A DNA stretch of 64,000 nt from Brevibacillus dissolubilis (GTDB lineage Bacteria; Bacillota; Bacilli; Brevibacillales; Brevibacillaceae): NCBI RefSeq assembly GCF_006170445.1, contig NZ_VCNA01000011.1, positions 1 through 64,000 on the forward strand. The letters are read 5' to 3'. The stretch's first letter is position 1. Each line of letters opens with the position of its first letter. The translations under genes were made by a program, and so were the position numbers. The notes below the pieces were generated by a model. That model worked only from the letters and a program-made list of their open reading frames with translations. It was not told the origin of the DNA and did no database searches. Below, piece by piece: positions 53,379 to 61,962 of the stretch.

Positions 53379-54695
53379 ATGATTATGCTATCATGGCTTG
53401 GCTTCTTAATGGTTGCCGTCTTTATGTATTTGATTATGACAAAACGTCTGTCTGCGATCGTCGCGCTGGTGATCGTGCCAATCGTGTTCGCTTTGATCGG
53501 TGGATTCGGCTTTGCAGAACTCGGCGAGATGGCGTTGGATGGAATTAAAAAAATAGCGCCAACAGGTGTCATGCTGTTGTTTGCCATCCTGTACTTCGGC
53601 ATCATGATCGATGCTGGTTTATTTGAACCCTTAATTAACAAAATATTACGACTTGTCAAAGGCGATCCAGTCAAAATCGTCATCGGTACGGCTGTCCTCT
53701 CTATGCTGGTTGCGCTTGACGGCGACGGTACGACGACTTACATCATCACCGTCTCTGCCATGCTCCCGCTCTATCGTCGTGTCGGTATTAATCTGATGAT
53801 TCTCACGGTCATCCCGATGCTCTCCATGGGGGTTATGAACATGACGCCGTGGGGCGGCCCGACTGCCCGTGCGATCAGTGCCCTGCATCTGGATACCTCC
53901 CAAGTATTCACCCCGTTGATTCCTGCAATGCTGTTCGGTTTGGCTTGGGTCATTTTTGTTGCGTATCTGTTCGGGAAAAAAGAGCGCAAACGTCTCGGAA
54001 TCGCCGATATAACCTTTACGGATGAAGATCAAAAAGCATTCGAAGAACAACTCGCGATCGCGGAACACCTCGGCTACCGCCGTCCGAAGCTGCTCTGGTT
54101 CAACGCGCTTCTCACCATCGGACTCATGGTCGGTCTGGTGATGAACGTACTGCCGCTGACCATCCTGTTCATCCTTGCCTTCTGTCTGGCTGTCGCGGTC
54201 AACTATCCGAATCTCGATGATCAGAAAAAACGCATGGCTTCCCATGCAGCCAACGCTCAAGCGGTTGTAGCTATGGTGTTTGCCGCAGGGATTTTCACCG
54301 GGATTATTACCGGAACCAAGATGGTAGATGCGATGGCGACCTCACTCGTCGCGCTGATTCCAGAATCGATGGGAGCACATCTCCCGGTCATCGTCGCGAT
54401 TACCAGCATGCCATTCACCTATTTCATGTCCAATGACGCGTACTACTTCGGGGTTCTGCCGATTCTGGCTCAGACTGCTGCTACTTATGGCATTGATCCG
54501 GCTCAGATCGCCCGCGCTTCTATCTTGGGACAGCCTGTCCACGTATTGAGCCCTCTCTATGCGGCTGCTTACCTCCTCTGTGGGATGGTCGGTGTCGACT
54601 TCGGGGAGAATCAGAAGTTCATCCTCAAATGGGCTGTGGGAACCTCTCTTGCCTTGATCTTCGGGGCCTTGGTTACAGGGGCGCTCATCCTATAA
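53379..54695 (+). CDS. CitMHS-family citrate/proton (metal-citrate) symporter
   Basis: 438 residues, about eleven membrane segments, starting MIMLSWLGFLMVAVFMYLI. Features of the CitMHS family include GDPVKIVIGTAVLSMLVALDGDG and MNMTPWGGPTARA. It imports citrate, in B. subtilis with Mg2+ or Ca2+. GAGGGGGG precedes the ATG. Next to it is a CitST-type two-component system, as in B. subtilis, and a cre site lies upstream. Confidence 0.92.
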   Translation: MIMLSWLGFLMVAVFMYLIMTKRLSAIVALVIVPIVFALIGGFGFAELGEMALDGIKKIAPTGVMLLFAILYFGIMIDAGLFEPLINKILRLVKGDPVKIVIGTAVLSMLVALDGDGTTTYIITVSAMLPLYRRVGINLMILTVIPMLSMGVMNMTPWGGPTARAISALHLDTSQVFTPLIPAMLFGLAWVIFVAYLFGKKERKRLGIADITFTDEDQKAFEEQLAIAEHLGYRRPKLLWFNALLTIGLMVGLVMNVLPLTILFILAFCLAVAVNYPNLDDQKKRMASHAANAQAVVAMVFAAGIFTGIITGTKMVDAMATSLVALIPESMGAHLPVIVAITSMPFTYFMSNDAYYFGVLPILAQTAATYGIDPAQIARASILGQPVHVLSPLYAAAYLLCGMVGVDFGENQKFILKWAVGTSLALIFGALVTGALIL

Positions 54696-54723
54696 GTTCA
54701 ATAAGAATTTCGATGCAAAGTGT

Positions 54724-54753
54724 GAGAGGTCAGATAACTGGCCTCTCTTTTTT
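54724..54753 (+). terminator. Terminator after the citrate transporter gene
   Basis: GAGAGGtCAG/CTGGCCTCTC stem with TTTTTT. The sensor kinase gene follows, so it has its own promoter or reads through. Confidence 0.8.
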
Positions 54754-54793
54754 GGTACACTAGAATGTAAAAGAAAAAGGAGCGGGTGATACC

Positions 54794-56407
54794 ATGCGCT
54801 TCCAGAGCAGACTGATGCTGATCATCTGTTCCATGCTGTTGTTTGTGATTCTGTTCATCGGCGCTACCTTCGAATATATGGTGTCGCATACCCTCCACGA
54901 CGAGATCGGCAATCGGGCCTTGCAGGTAGCCAAGACGGTTGCTGTGATGCCGGACATCATACAGGCTTTTGACGATCCAGAGCCATGGAGGATAATCGAG
55001 CCCATCGCGGAAAAAGTCCGCATGGAGACACAGGCCGAATTCGTCGTAGTAGGAAATCGTGACGGCATCCGTTACTCCCACCCCAACCCGGATCGAATCG
55101 GTGAAAAGATGCAGGGCGGAGATATCAAGCCAGTCCTTGAAGGTCACTCGATCATCTATGAAGCGGTCGGCACACTCGGTCCTTCACTACGCGGGAGAAC
55201 TCCTATCTATGATGAGTCAGGACAGGTGATCGGGGTTGTCTCGGTCGGCTTTCTCAGCCAAGATATACAGTCTGTGATCGCTTCCTACCGCTACCGCATC
55301 ATCGCAGTGGGCTGCCTCACCCTGCTGCTCGGCGTATTAGGTACCTTATTCATCACCCGCAAGGTAAAAAAGGCCATCCTCGGACTGGAGCCAGAACAGA
55401 TCGGTCAGTTGTACGAGGAGAAACAGACGATCCTGGAATCCGTGCGGGAGGGAATCCTTGCGATCAACAAAGAGGGTCGGATCACCATGGCTAATCAGAC
55501 CGTGATTGAGATGCTCGGACTGCCGACGGATCAGAATGTGACGGGGCTGCATGTCTCTGACTTTCTCGGTTCTGTCCGCCTGCTCGACGTCCTCAAGACG
55601 GGCCAAGCCGAGTTTGACCAAGAGGTGATCTATTCCGGTAATCACCTGATCGTCAACCGTGTGCCGATCTTTGACCGCAACCGGCACATCATCGGGGCGG
55701 TATCGAGTCTGCGCTATAAATCAGAGCTGTATCGGGTACTCGAAGAGCTCTCCCATGTCAAGGAATACGCCGAAGCCCTGCGCGCCCAGACCCATGAATA
55801 CTCCAACAAGCTCTATCTGATCTCCGGCCTGATCCAGCTCGAATCATATCAGGAAGCGATTGAATTCATCACCCGCGAATCGGATGTTCACCTCAACCAT
55901 ACCCGTTTTATCATGAGAGAAATTCCTGACCCCCTGATCGGCGGTCTGTTCATCGGCAAGCTGAACCGGGCCAATGAGCTAAAAGTAGAGCTTACCCTCG
56001 ATCAAGAAAGCAGCTTCCGCGATATCCCCGCTTCGATTGACCGCGACGCCCTGATCACCATCATCGGCAATCTGATTGACAATGCGATGGAAGCCGTCCT
56101 CGCACCTGGGGCTGTTGCCAAGCATGTGCATGTCTTTGTGACCGACATCGGGGAGGACTTGATCATCGAAGTAGAGGACAGCGGCTGCGGGATTCCAGAC
56201 GAATATGCCGACAAGCTGTTCGAGGTAGGCTTCTCTACCAAAACAGCACCCAATCATGGCTTCGGCCTCTCCCTGATCCGCCACGCGGTCGAACAGCTGC
56301 AGGGATACATCACCTACGGCCCAAATCCAGGGGGCGGGACGATTTTTACCGTGGCCATTCCGAAAAATCCAGACAAAACAAATCGATTGGCAGGTGACCC
56401 AACATGA
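54794..56407 (+). CDS. Sensor histidine kinase of the CitA/DcuS type
   Basis: 537 residues. First helix ~10-30, extracytoplasmic sCache domain (~32-160; RDGIRYSHPNPDRIGEKMQGGD is the ligand-binding region of CitA/DcuS kinases), second helix ~163-182, PAS (~205-310), and a kinase core. The phospho-accepting His is in AQTHEYSNKLYLISGLIQ (~330-347). ATP N box NLIDNAMEAV and G box DSGCGIP are present. Senses di- or tricarboxylates. Confidence 0.93.
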   Translation: MRFQSRLMLIICSMLLFVILFIGATFEYMVSHTLHDEIGNRALQVAKTVAVMPDIIQAFDDPEPWRIIEPIAEKVRMETQAEFVVVGNRDGIRYSHPNPDRIGEKMQGGDIKPVLEGHSIIYEAVGTLGPSLRGRTPIYDESGQVIGVVSVGFLSQDIQSVIASYRYRIIAVGCLTLLLGVLGTLFITRKVKKAILGLEPEQIGQLYEEKQTILESVREGILAINKEGRITMANQTVIEMLGLPTDQNVTGLHVSDFLGSVRLLDVLKTGQAEFDQEVIYSGNHLIVNRVPIFDRNRHIIGAVSSLRYKSELYRVLEELSHVKEYAEALRAQTHEYSNKLYLISGLIQLESYQEAIEFITRESDVHLNHTRFIMREIPDPLIGGLFIGKLNRANELKVELTLDQESSFRDIPASIDRDALITIIGNLIDNAMEAVLAPGAVAKHVHVFVTDIGEDLIIEVEDSGCGIPDEYADKLFEVGFSTKTAPNHGFGLSLIRHAVEQLQGYITYGPNPGGGTIFTVAIPKNPDKTNRLAGDPT

Positions 56408-57102
56408 TCAGCGTCCTTATCATTGAGGATGATCCCCGTATTGCCGAAGTGAACAGACGCTTTGTCGAAAAAGTAGACGACTATCACGTCATCGGTATCG
56501 CCACCAATGAACAGGAGGCGCGTGACCAGCTTGAACTGCTCGCACCTGATCTGGTCTTGCTGGATATTTATTTTCCCGATATGAACGGGTTAGCGTTCCT
56601 CAGTGTGATGAAGGATCACTTTCCCCAGACCGATGTGATCATGCTGACTGCAGCCAAGGAAGTGGACGCCGTGGTGGAGGCTAAGCGCCTCGGGGTGTTT
56701 GACTTTATCACCAAGCCACTGATCTTCGAGCGCTTCCAGCAGACCTTGCAGAACTACCAAGAGTTCCGCAGACAGCTGCAGAGTCTGCAGGCTGATCGGG
56801 AGCATATCACCCAGGAGCAGATCGACCAGCTGATGAAGGCTGGCGGCAACCGCGACCTCAAGGAATCCTCCTTCACCAAGGGCATCGACAAGATCACCTT
56901 AGAAAAAGTGACCGCCTATCTCAATCAGACAGGCGAAGTAACGACCGAGCAGGTCCGCAAAGAAATCGGCACCAGCCGCTCCACCGCCCGGCGCTATCTG
57001 GAATACCTCGTCTCCAAAGGCGAATGCATGGCCGATCTCTCCTACGGTGTGGTGGGACGGCCCGAGCGTGTCTATCGAAGCATGAAAAAGCCTCTTTCCT
57101 AG
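56404..57102 (+). CDS. Response regulator of the CitB/CitT type
   Basis: 232 residues. Receiver domain with the phospho-accepting Asp in LVLLDIYFPDMNG (~54), and KP in FDFITKPLIF. The C-terminal HTH is near TEQVRKEIGTSRSTARRYLE (~178-197). It overlaps the kinase by 4 nt and pairs with it. Confidence 0.94.
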   Translation: MISVLIIEDDPRIAEVNRRFVEKVDDYHVIGIATNEQEARDQLELLAPDLVLLDIYFPDMNGLAFLSVMKDHFPQTDVIMLTAAKEVDAVVEAKRLGVFDFITKPLIFERFQQTLQNYQEFRRQLQSLQADREHITQEQIDQLMKAGGNRDLKESSFTKGIDKITLEKVTAYLNQTGEVTTEQVRKEIGTSRSTARRYLEYLVSKGECMADLSYGVVGRPERVYRSMKKPLS

Positions 57103-57121
57103 AAGATGTGGGAAAGAGGCT
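57084..57121 (-). terminator. Terminator for the gene at 57132, inside the response regulator 3' end
   Basis: AGCCTCTTT/AAAGAGGCT stem with TTTTT on the minus strand; it overlaps the last codons of the convergent response regulator gene. Confidence 0.75.
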
Positions 57122-57131
57122 GGACAAGCAC

Positions 57132-57713
57132 TTATTTATATTTTTCTTCGGTGATCAGGTATGCATACTCCACTTTGCCGCCATTGTTGAATACTTTTGC
57201 AGAGAAAAGACCGTCTACAGTTACAAGCGCAGCCAGATCGGTCCGATCCCCCACTTTCGCACCTTCAAAGCCGATGGATGCGAAGGTTTTTTCGATATCA
57301 TCTGGATAGGCTCCCGGTTCCTTTGGTGTGTAGCTGATACGAACAGGTTTGCCGTCGATAAACATGATATCCAACGCACCATCTTGATAGACAGCAGATA
57401 CAGCCGGTACTCTTGTCTCCGTACCAGAAAGTCGGAAATTTTGCTCTTCTCGGCTGGATGGTTCACCGAGCAGTTTTTTCACTTCTTCCTCGCTCTTGCC
57501 GAGGATTTCTTTGACGTTGAGCACTGGCTTCACAGCTTCTGCTTTAGGAGCGTCTGCTGCCGGTTGAGCGGCTGCTGGCTGGGCTTGTTCTGCCTGTTTG
57601 GCGGCCTGTTTTTCCGGACTATTCGATCCACCAGTAATAGCATTGCTGATTCCACTTAGAATGACAAATGCAAGCACCCATACCCACCATTTTTTCCATA
57701 ATGGTTTTTTCAC
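57132..57713 (-). CDS. Membrane-anchored protein of unknown function
   Basis: 193 residues: Lys/Trp-rich N terminus (KKPLWKKWWVWVLAFVIL), one membrane helix, an Ala/Gln/Pro linker (~30-60), and a soluble domain (~65-190; LNVKEILGKSEEEVKKLLGEPS, ISYTPKEPGAYPDDIEKTF). The LG-x-P type motif resembles domains that follow linkers in other Bacillales exoproteins. The start is uncertain: the GTG at 57713 fits a membrane N terminus but has a weak site. Confidence 0.7.
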   Translation of the reverse strand: MKKPLWKKWWVWVLAFVILSGISNAITGGSNSPEKQAAKQAEQAQPAAAQPAADAPKAEAVKPVLNVKEILGKSEEEVKKLLGEPSSREEQNFRLSGTETRVPAVSAVYQDGALDIMFIDGKPVRISYTPKEPGAYPDDIEKTFASIGFEGAKVGDRTDLAALVTVDGLFSAKVFNNGGKVEYAYLITEEKYK

Positions 57714-57796
57714 TTTACATGACCCACTTTCGATAAGAATATGAGGCACTATCTATTTTTAATCGAATTTCCTAAAAATGTCAATCGAATAAATAT

Positions 57797-57835
57797 TAAA
57801 AAGGGACCGATTGTAGGTATTCGGTCCCTTTTTAC
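57797..57835 (-). terminator. Terminator after the MBL gene
   Basis: AAAAAGGGACCGA/TCGGTCCCTTTTT stem, T runs both ways. Confidence 0.88.
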
Positions 57836-57850
57836 CATTGTTATGTATAG

Positions 57851-58819
57851 TCACGCAGTCTTATTCGGCCCATTCATCACTTGGCTGTCTGTCGCACGGA
57901 AGACTTCCCCATGCTCCCGGACAATCACCCGGTCCACTTGACGGCCTGCGATGGCAAGCAAGCGTTCCAGCGGCTCGTGTACTGGTTCACGCGACAGGAC
58001 GAAGGTATCCCAGTGGATCGGCGCGATGTATGTAGCACCTGTGTCCATGAACATATCCCACGCCTGCTCCGGTGTGCAATGGGTGCCTTGGTATTCATCC
58101 GGGAAATACGCCCCGATCGGCATGAACGCTACGTCGATCCGTCCGTACTTGCGCAGATCGCGGAAGGTCGGAGTATAGGCGGTATCCCCTGCGAAGAAGA
58201 GCCGATATCCGTTCTTCTCGATTAGGAAGCCTGTAAAACCATAGGTGACATTCCACGGGAAGCGGTTCCCCCAGTGTCTGACCGGAACAGAGCGGACAGA
58301 GACACCTTGCTGGGTATGGATCTCCTGACCAAGCGGGATCTCCCGCACTTCCCGGAACGGCAAGCGTTTGAGCAGATGACCGATTCCCTGCGCCGTGATC
58401 ACCCGTGTGCCTGGACCTGCCAGCTTCTTGAGTGTCGGCATATCGAAGTGATCCAAGTGAGCGTGGGACAGTAGGATCAGGTCTACATGTCCGATCTCCT
58501 CGATGGACAAGGCTGGAGCCGTGATCCGCTTCGGACCGATCTGCCAATTGCCACCGAGATGAACACCGACCCGCTCACCGAAGACCGGATCGGTCAGAAT
58601 TTTGGTTCCATATAGATTAATGAGCACGGTAGAATGCCCGATCCACGTAAACGTGACTTCTTCATCAGACCATTGACGATGGTTGGGTTTGAAACGGGGA
58701 TGCTTGTAATCCGGATTCGGCACGTTGTGATGATGCTTGAAGTACATGTATCCAAGTGCCGCAAGTGAAACCACGACGATAGCTGCAATGATGACTCCGA
58801 CCATAACAATTGTATCCAT
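57851..58819 (-). CDS. Membrane-anchored metallo-beta-lactamase-fold hydrolase (NAPE-PLD-like)
   Basis: 322 residues. N-terminal helix (~5-25), then an MBL fold with FTWIGHSTVLIN, the zinc motif SHAHLDHFD (~120), AGDTAYTPTF and PIHWDTFVLS. The order of motifs matches the N-acyl-phosphatidylethanolamine phospholipase D-like (PF12706) group; the bacterial substrate is unknown. ATG 58819 chosen over an ATG four codons upstream that abuts GAGGGG. Confidence 0.85.
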   Translation of the reverse strand: MDTIVMVGVIIAAIVVVSLAALGYMYFKHHHNVPNPDYKHPRFKPNHRQWSDEEVTFTWIGHSTVLINLYGTKILTDPVFGERVGVHLGGNWQIGPKRITAPALSIEEIGHVDLILLSHAHLDHFDMPTLKKLAGPGTRVITAQGIGHLLKRLPFREVREIPLGQEIHTQQGVSVRSVPVRHWGNRFPWNVTYGFTGFLIEKNGYRLFFAGDTAYTPTFRDLRKYGRIDVAFMPIGAYFPDEYQGTHCTPEQAWDMFMDTGATYIAPIHWDTFVLSREPVHEPLERLLAIAGRQVDRVIVREHGEVFRATDSQVMNGPNKTA

Positions 58820-58921
58820 ATGTACTTTCATCCCCTCTTTTTAAATATTCATTACCCTATTATTTCCATTTTAAAACTAGTTACTTCCATGGTAAAGAGA
58901 CCGAAAACCTACATATTCTTA

Positions 58922-58963
58922 CAAAAAAATACACCCATCGAACCTTTCGACAGGTGTATTTTA
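58922..58963 (-). terminator. Terminator after the aldo-keto reductase gene
   Basis: AAAATACACC/GGTGTATTTT stem with TTTTTTT on the minus strand. Confidence 0.85.
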
Positions 58964-59005
58964 ATAGGGTTGCCAGTACTCCTAGGTCTATAGTAATTCT
59001 AGCAA

Positions 59006-59884
59006 CTATTTTCCAAACGACAGTTCAGGAAGCTGGTACCATTCACCAGACATCCATTCTCCTGCTTTCCAGCGGAGCACGTCTGCATTGGCGAGCGGCA
59101 TGATCTCTTGGAAAAAGGCAAGACGCTCAATCTCGGTCATCGGGGTGAACGCGACGGCGGCAGCCACGTCTTTTTCCAGCTCCTCCATCTTGCTGACACC
59201 CAAGATCGCTGTAGAGACAGGCAGGCTCCACGTGTAGCGGAGTGCTTGCTCATACCACGGAGCCAGCTTACCCAGAGCCATGACCTTCATCCCGATGACG
59301 GCGACGCCTTGTTCGACCGCGAGCGGTACGAAGTCATGGGCGAAGCTGTAGATGAAGTGATCCAGTGCAGACAGTGCAACCAAGGCACTGTCGAACGGAT
59401 AGCGGCGGATCGCCTCAGCCAGCAGGCGTGGGTCGGTATGGCCGCTGATGCTGATTTTTTTGACCAGGCCTTGTTCCTTGGCTTGGATCATCGCTTCCAA
59501 CACACCACCCGGGGCAAAGATCGCTTCGAGATCCTTGGGCTGCATAACGTTGTGGCAGCGCCATTCATCGACATAGTCGGTCTGAAGACGCGTCAGGCTG
59601 GACTCCAGCTCACGCAGAGCCTCGTCACGGGTGCGCTGCCCGGTTTTGGTAGCGATGCTTACGCGGTCACGCAAGCCCACCAAGCCAAGACCGACACGCT
59701 GCTCGGACTGACCGTCGCTGTAGCTTGGGGCGGTATCAAAATAATTGACTCCCAGCTCGACAGCACGGCGGATAATCTGAATCGCCTCTTCTTCGGTACA
59801 ATCGTGCTCATCCACGATCCGCTGTGCCCCGAAGCCGAGCAGAGATACTTGTTCATTGTGACGGCCAAACTGGCGTAGTTGCAT
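59006..59884 (-). CDS. Aldo/keto reductase
   Basis: 292 residues. The TIM barrel of the AKR superfamily: LGFGAQRIVDE, GVNYFDTAPSYSDGQSEQRVG (Asp, Tyr), IATKTG (Lys), and DEWRCHNVMQ (His) make the Asp-Tyr-Lys-His catalytic set. NADPH-dependent. Substrate unknown. Confidence 0.93.
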   Translation of the reverse strand: MQLRQFGRHNEQVSLLGFGAQRIVDEHDCTEEEAIQIIRRAVELGVNYFDTAPSYSDGQSEQRVGLGLVGLRDRVSIATKTGQRTRDEALRELESSLTRLQTDYVDEWRCHNVMQPKDLEAIFAPGGVLEAMIQAKEQGLVKKISISGHTDPRLLAEAIRRYPFDSALVALSALDHFIYSFAHDFVPLAVEQGVAVIGMKVMALGKLAPWYEQALRYTWSLPVSTAILGVSKMEELEKDVAAAVAFTPMTEIERLAFFQEIMPLANADVLRWKAGEWMSGEWYQLPELSFGK

Positions 59885-59951
59885 CTATGACAACCCTTTC
59901 TGTATGTAAAATTCCCGCTGCCACTCATTGTTCCCCACATCCCAAACGGAA

Positions 59952-59993
59952 ACACGCCTAAGCACCGCAACTTCCAAGCGGGTTTAGGCGTGT
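59952..59993 (-). terminator. Probable terminator after the bacilliredoxin gene
   Basis: CACGCCTAA/TTAGGCGTG stem with a CGC/GCG inner pairing, followed by a short GTTTCC on the minus strand, so the T run is weak. Confidence 0.5.
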
Positions 59994-60017
59994 AGTGGTA
60001 TTATCTTACGTCAGGGA

Positions 60018-60449
60018 TTAGTCGCAGTACTTATCGAACGCGTCAGTCAGAGACTTAACGATGCTCATGCCTTCGTTCCCCTCGATTTGGTGACGCTCGA
60101 TCATCGCTACAAGCTTGCCGTCTTTGAGCAGAGCGTAGGATGGGGAGGATGGCGGATAGCCTTCGAAGTATTCGCGTGCTTTAGCTGTTGCCTCTTTATC
60201 TTGGCCGGCGAATACGGTGTAGAGCTTATCAGGGTGTTTGTCATGCTTGAGGGCATGAACAGCCGCTGGACGTGCAAGACCTGCTGCACAGCCACACACA
60301 GAGTTCACCACGACAAGCGCGGTACCTTTGAGATTATCGAATGCTTCTTGCACTTCTTCTGGTGTGCGAAGTTCAGTAAAACCGTTGTGAGTGAGTTCAT
60401 CACGCATCGGTTGGATTACTTGGCTCATATACGCTTCATAAGACATCAT
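60018..60449 (-). CDS. Bacilliredoxin (BrxA/BrxB, YphP/YqiW family)
   Basis: 143 residues. The redox motif CGC lies in VVNSVCGCAAGLARPAAV (~50-67), typical of the family that removes bacillithiol from proteins. ATG 60449 chosen; an earlier GTG abuts the AGGAG site. Confidence 0.93.
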   Translation of the reverse strand: MMSYEAYMSQVIQPMRDELTHNGFTELRTPEEVQEAFDNLKGTALVVVNSVCGCAAGLARPAAVHALKHDKHPDKLYTVFAGQDKEATAKAREYFEGYPPSSPSYALLKDGKLVAMIERHQIEGNEGMSIVKSLTDAFDKYCD

Positions 60450-60616
60450 AGCGAAAGACACGCTCCTTTTTGTTCCGTATGCTTCTTATTATAACCCGCT
60501 GACCACGATTGGAGAATACCGGGTTACACTTCCATGCTTGTGATTTTCAATCTTATCCTATTTTGGCTGATTTCCTAACATTTCACTCCCTCAATCTGAT
60601 TCGCAGTTATCTCTTA

Positions 60617-60645
60617 TTGACAACGATTCTCATTTTCAATATACT
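60617..60645 (+). promoter_or_regulatory. Promoter of the flavodoxin operon
   Basis: Perfect TTGACA (60617-60622), 17-nt spacer, TATACT (60640-60645), 53 nt before the start codon. Two Fur-like boxes overlap or follow it. Confidence 0.8.
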
Positions 60646-60673
60646 GATATCAATGATACTGAGAATCATTTTC
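60619..60673 (+). promoter_or_regulatory. Two Fur-type boxes at the flavodoxin promoter
   Basis: Box 1, 60619-60637, read on the minus strand matches the Fur 19-mer GATAATGATAATCATTATC in 15 of 19; it covers the -35 and spacer. Box 2, 60655-60673, on the plus strand matches 16 of 19 and lies just after the -10. Iron-dependent repression by Fur is expected. Confidence 0.75.
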
Positions 60674-60697
60674 AACTTAAAGAGGAGCGCTCATCCT

Positions 60698-61144
60698 ATG
60701 GCAAAACTGATTATGATTTACGCGAGTATGACCGGTAACACCGAAGAAATGGCTGAACTGATCGCCTCCGCTGTCCGTGAAAGCAACCTCGACATCGAAG
60801 TCAAAGATGTGATGTCAGCCAAAGCATCTGACCTAAACGATTATGACGGGATTATATTGGGTGCCTATACATGGGGTGACGGTGAGCTGCCGGATGAATT
60901 TTTAGACTTTTATGAAGAGCTTGATTCGATCTCGCTGCTCGGTAAAAAAGTAGCCGTCTTCGGTTCGTGCGACTCCGCCTACGAGCATTATGGAGCCGCT
61001 GTAGATATTCTGATCCACAAAGCCAGAGAACTGGAAGCCGAAGTCGTACTCGAAGGGCTGAAGGTAGAGCTTTCCCCGGATGGAGATGACCAGCTCCGCT
61101 GCCAACAGTTCGGTCAAGCATTTGCCACATACTTTCTAAACTAA
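60698..61144 (+). CDS. Flavodoxin
   Basis: 148 residues. The FMN loop is MIYASMTGNTEEMAELI (~5-21), then the FMN loops GAYTWGDGELPDEFLDFYE and FGSCDSAYEHYGAAVD. A small electron carrier replacing ferredoxin when iron is low, which fits the Fur boxes upstream. ATG 60698 follows AGAGGAGC. The unknown gene at 61161 starts 16 nt downstream. Confidence 0.95.
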   Translation: MAKLIMIYASMTGNTEEMAELIASAVRESNLDIEVKDVMSAKASDLNDYDGIILGAYTWGDGELPDEFLDFYEELDSISLLGKKVAVFGSCDSAYEHYGAAVDILIHKARELEAEVVLEGLKVELSPDGDDQLRCQQFGQAFATYFLN

Positions 61145-61160
61145 AAGGAGGCCAATCCCA

Positions 61161-61895
61161 ATGGAAGTAACCCGCGACCTGATCCCCGTCACCACCATTG
61201 CCGATTTTCATTTGGAAGACTTTTTACATAGCCCAAAAGAATTTCTTCAGAAGCATGTCCTAAAAAAGGGGGCATCCGCTCTGACGTGGCAACAGCTTGC
61301 ACAAGCCACGGTGAATCAGGTCGTTCGGGACTACCACAAGTTGCCGCCTGACAAGAGACATGCCCAGACGATCTTAGAAATGGTGCAGCGTTATTGGGTG
61401 AAAAAAGTCGAGGTCTTCGAATCGCACGCCCATTATTATATGGTGCTGGCACAGATCACAGATCACTTGCTGCAATTTTTGCTCCCCCTGCGCGGTCATC
61501 AGGAGCCTGTGCTTTTGCACGAACGTCTGCGGGTCTATAGTGAGGAGGTGCAGGTGGAATTATCCATGACGTTTCAAGTGATGGAGTGGTCGGAGCAATC
61601 ATTTGTCATCCGCAAGTACATCGTCAAGGATGATGCACAGGTATGGGATTCGTACCGATTCATGACCACGCTGTTCTGTGCCAAAGCCTTTCAACAGCTT
61701 CCTGAGAAAATTGAAGTGTACTCGATGCTGTCAGGCAACGTCTATCAATGCCAGCCGTCACAGGATGATATCGGAAAAGCGGTTGATTATGTTCATCTGG
61801 CAAAGCACGCTCTGCAGGAAACCCGTTATTACGCCCACAAGCATGTGAATACAGAGAAACATGAACCATCCGGGATTGCAGCCGTGTACCAATAG
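61161..61895 (+). CDS. Protein of unknown function, co-transcribed with flavodoxin
   Basis: 244 residues, no signal peptide or membrane segment. FHLEDFLHSPKEFLQKHVLK near the N terminus recalls the start of some PD-(D/E)XK nuclease-like proteins, but I cannot identify the catalytic residues. The C-terminal half contains VRKYIVKDDAQVWDSY-like sequence and PEKIEVYSMLSGNVYQ. AAAGGAGG precedes the ATG. It shares the Fur-controlled promoter, so may act in iron limitation. Confidence 0.75.
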   Translation: MEVTRDLIPVTTIADFHLEDFLHSPKEFLQKHVLKKGASALTWQQLAQATVNQVVRDYHKLPPDKRHAQTILEMVQRYWVKKVEVFESHAHYYMVLAQITDHLLQFLLPLRGHQEPVLLHERLRVYSEEVQVELSMTFQVMEWSEQSFVIRKYIVKDDAQVWDSYRFMTTLFCAKAFQQLPEKIEVYSMLSGNVYQCQPSQDDIGKAVDYVHLAKHALQETRYYAHKHVNTEKHEPSGIAAVYQ

Positions 61896-61904
61896 AAGAT
61901 AGAC

Positions 61905-61948
61905 AAAAGAGCCAAAAACCTTGAACGTCCAGGGTTTTTGGCTCTTTT
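61905..61948. terminator. Bidirectional terminator
   Basis: GAGCCAAAAACC/GGTTTTTGGCTC (with one shifted base) and T runs on both sides, between the flavodoxin operon and the RNase J gene. Confidence 0.85.
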
Positions 61949-61962
61949 ACATGTAGATGGAT

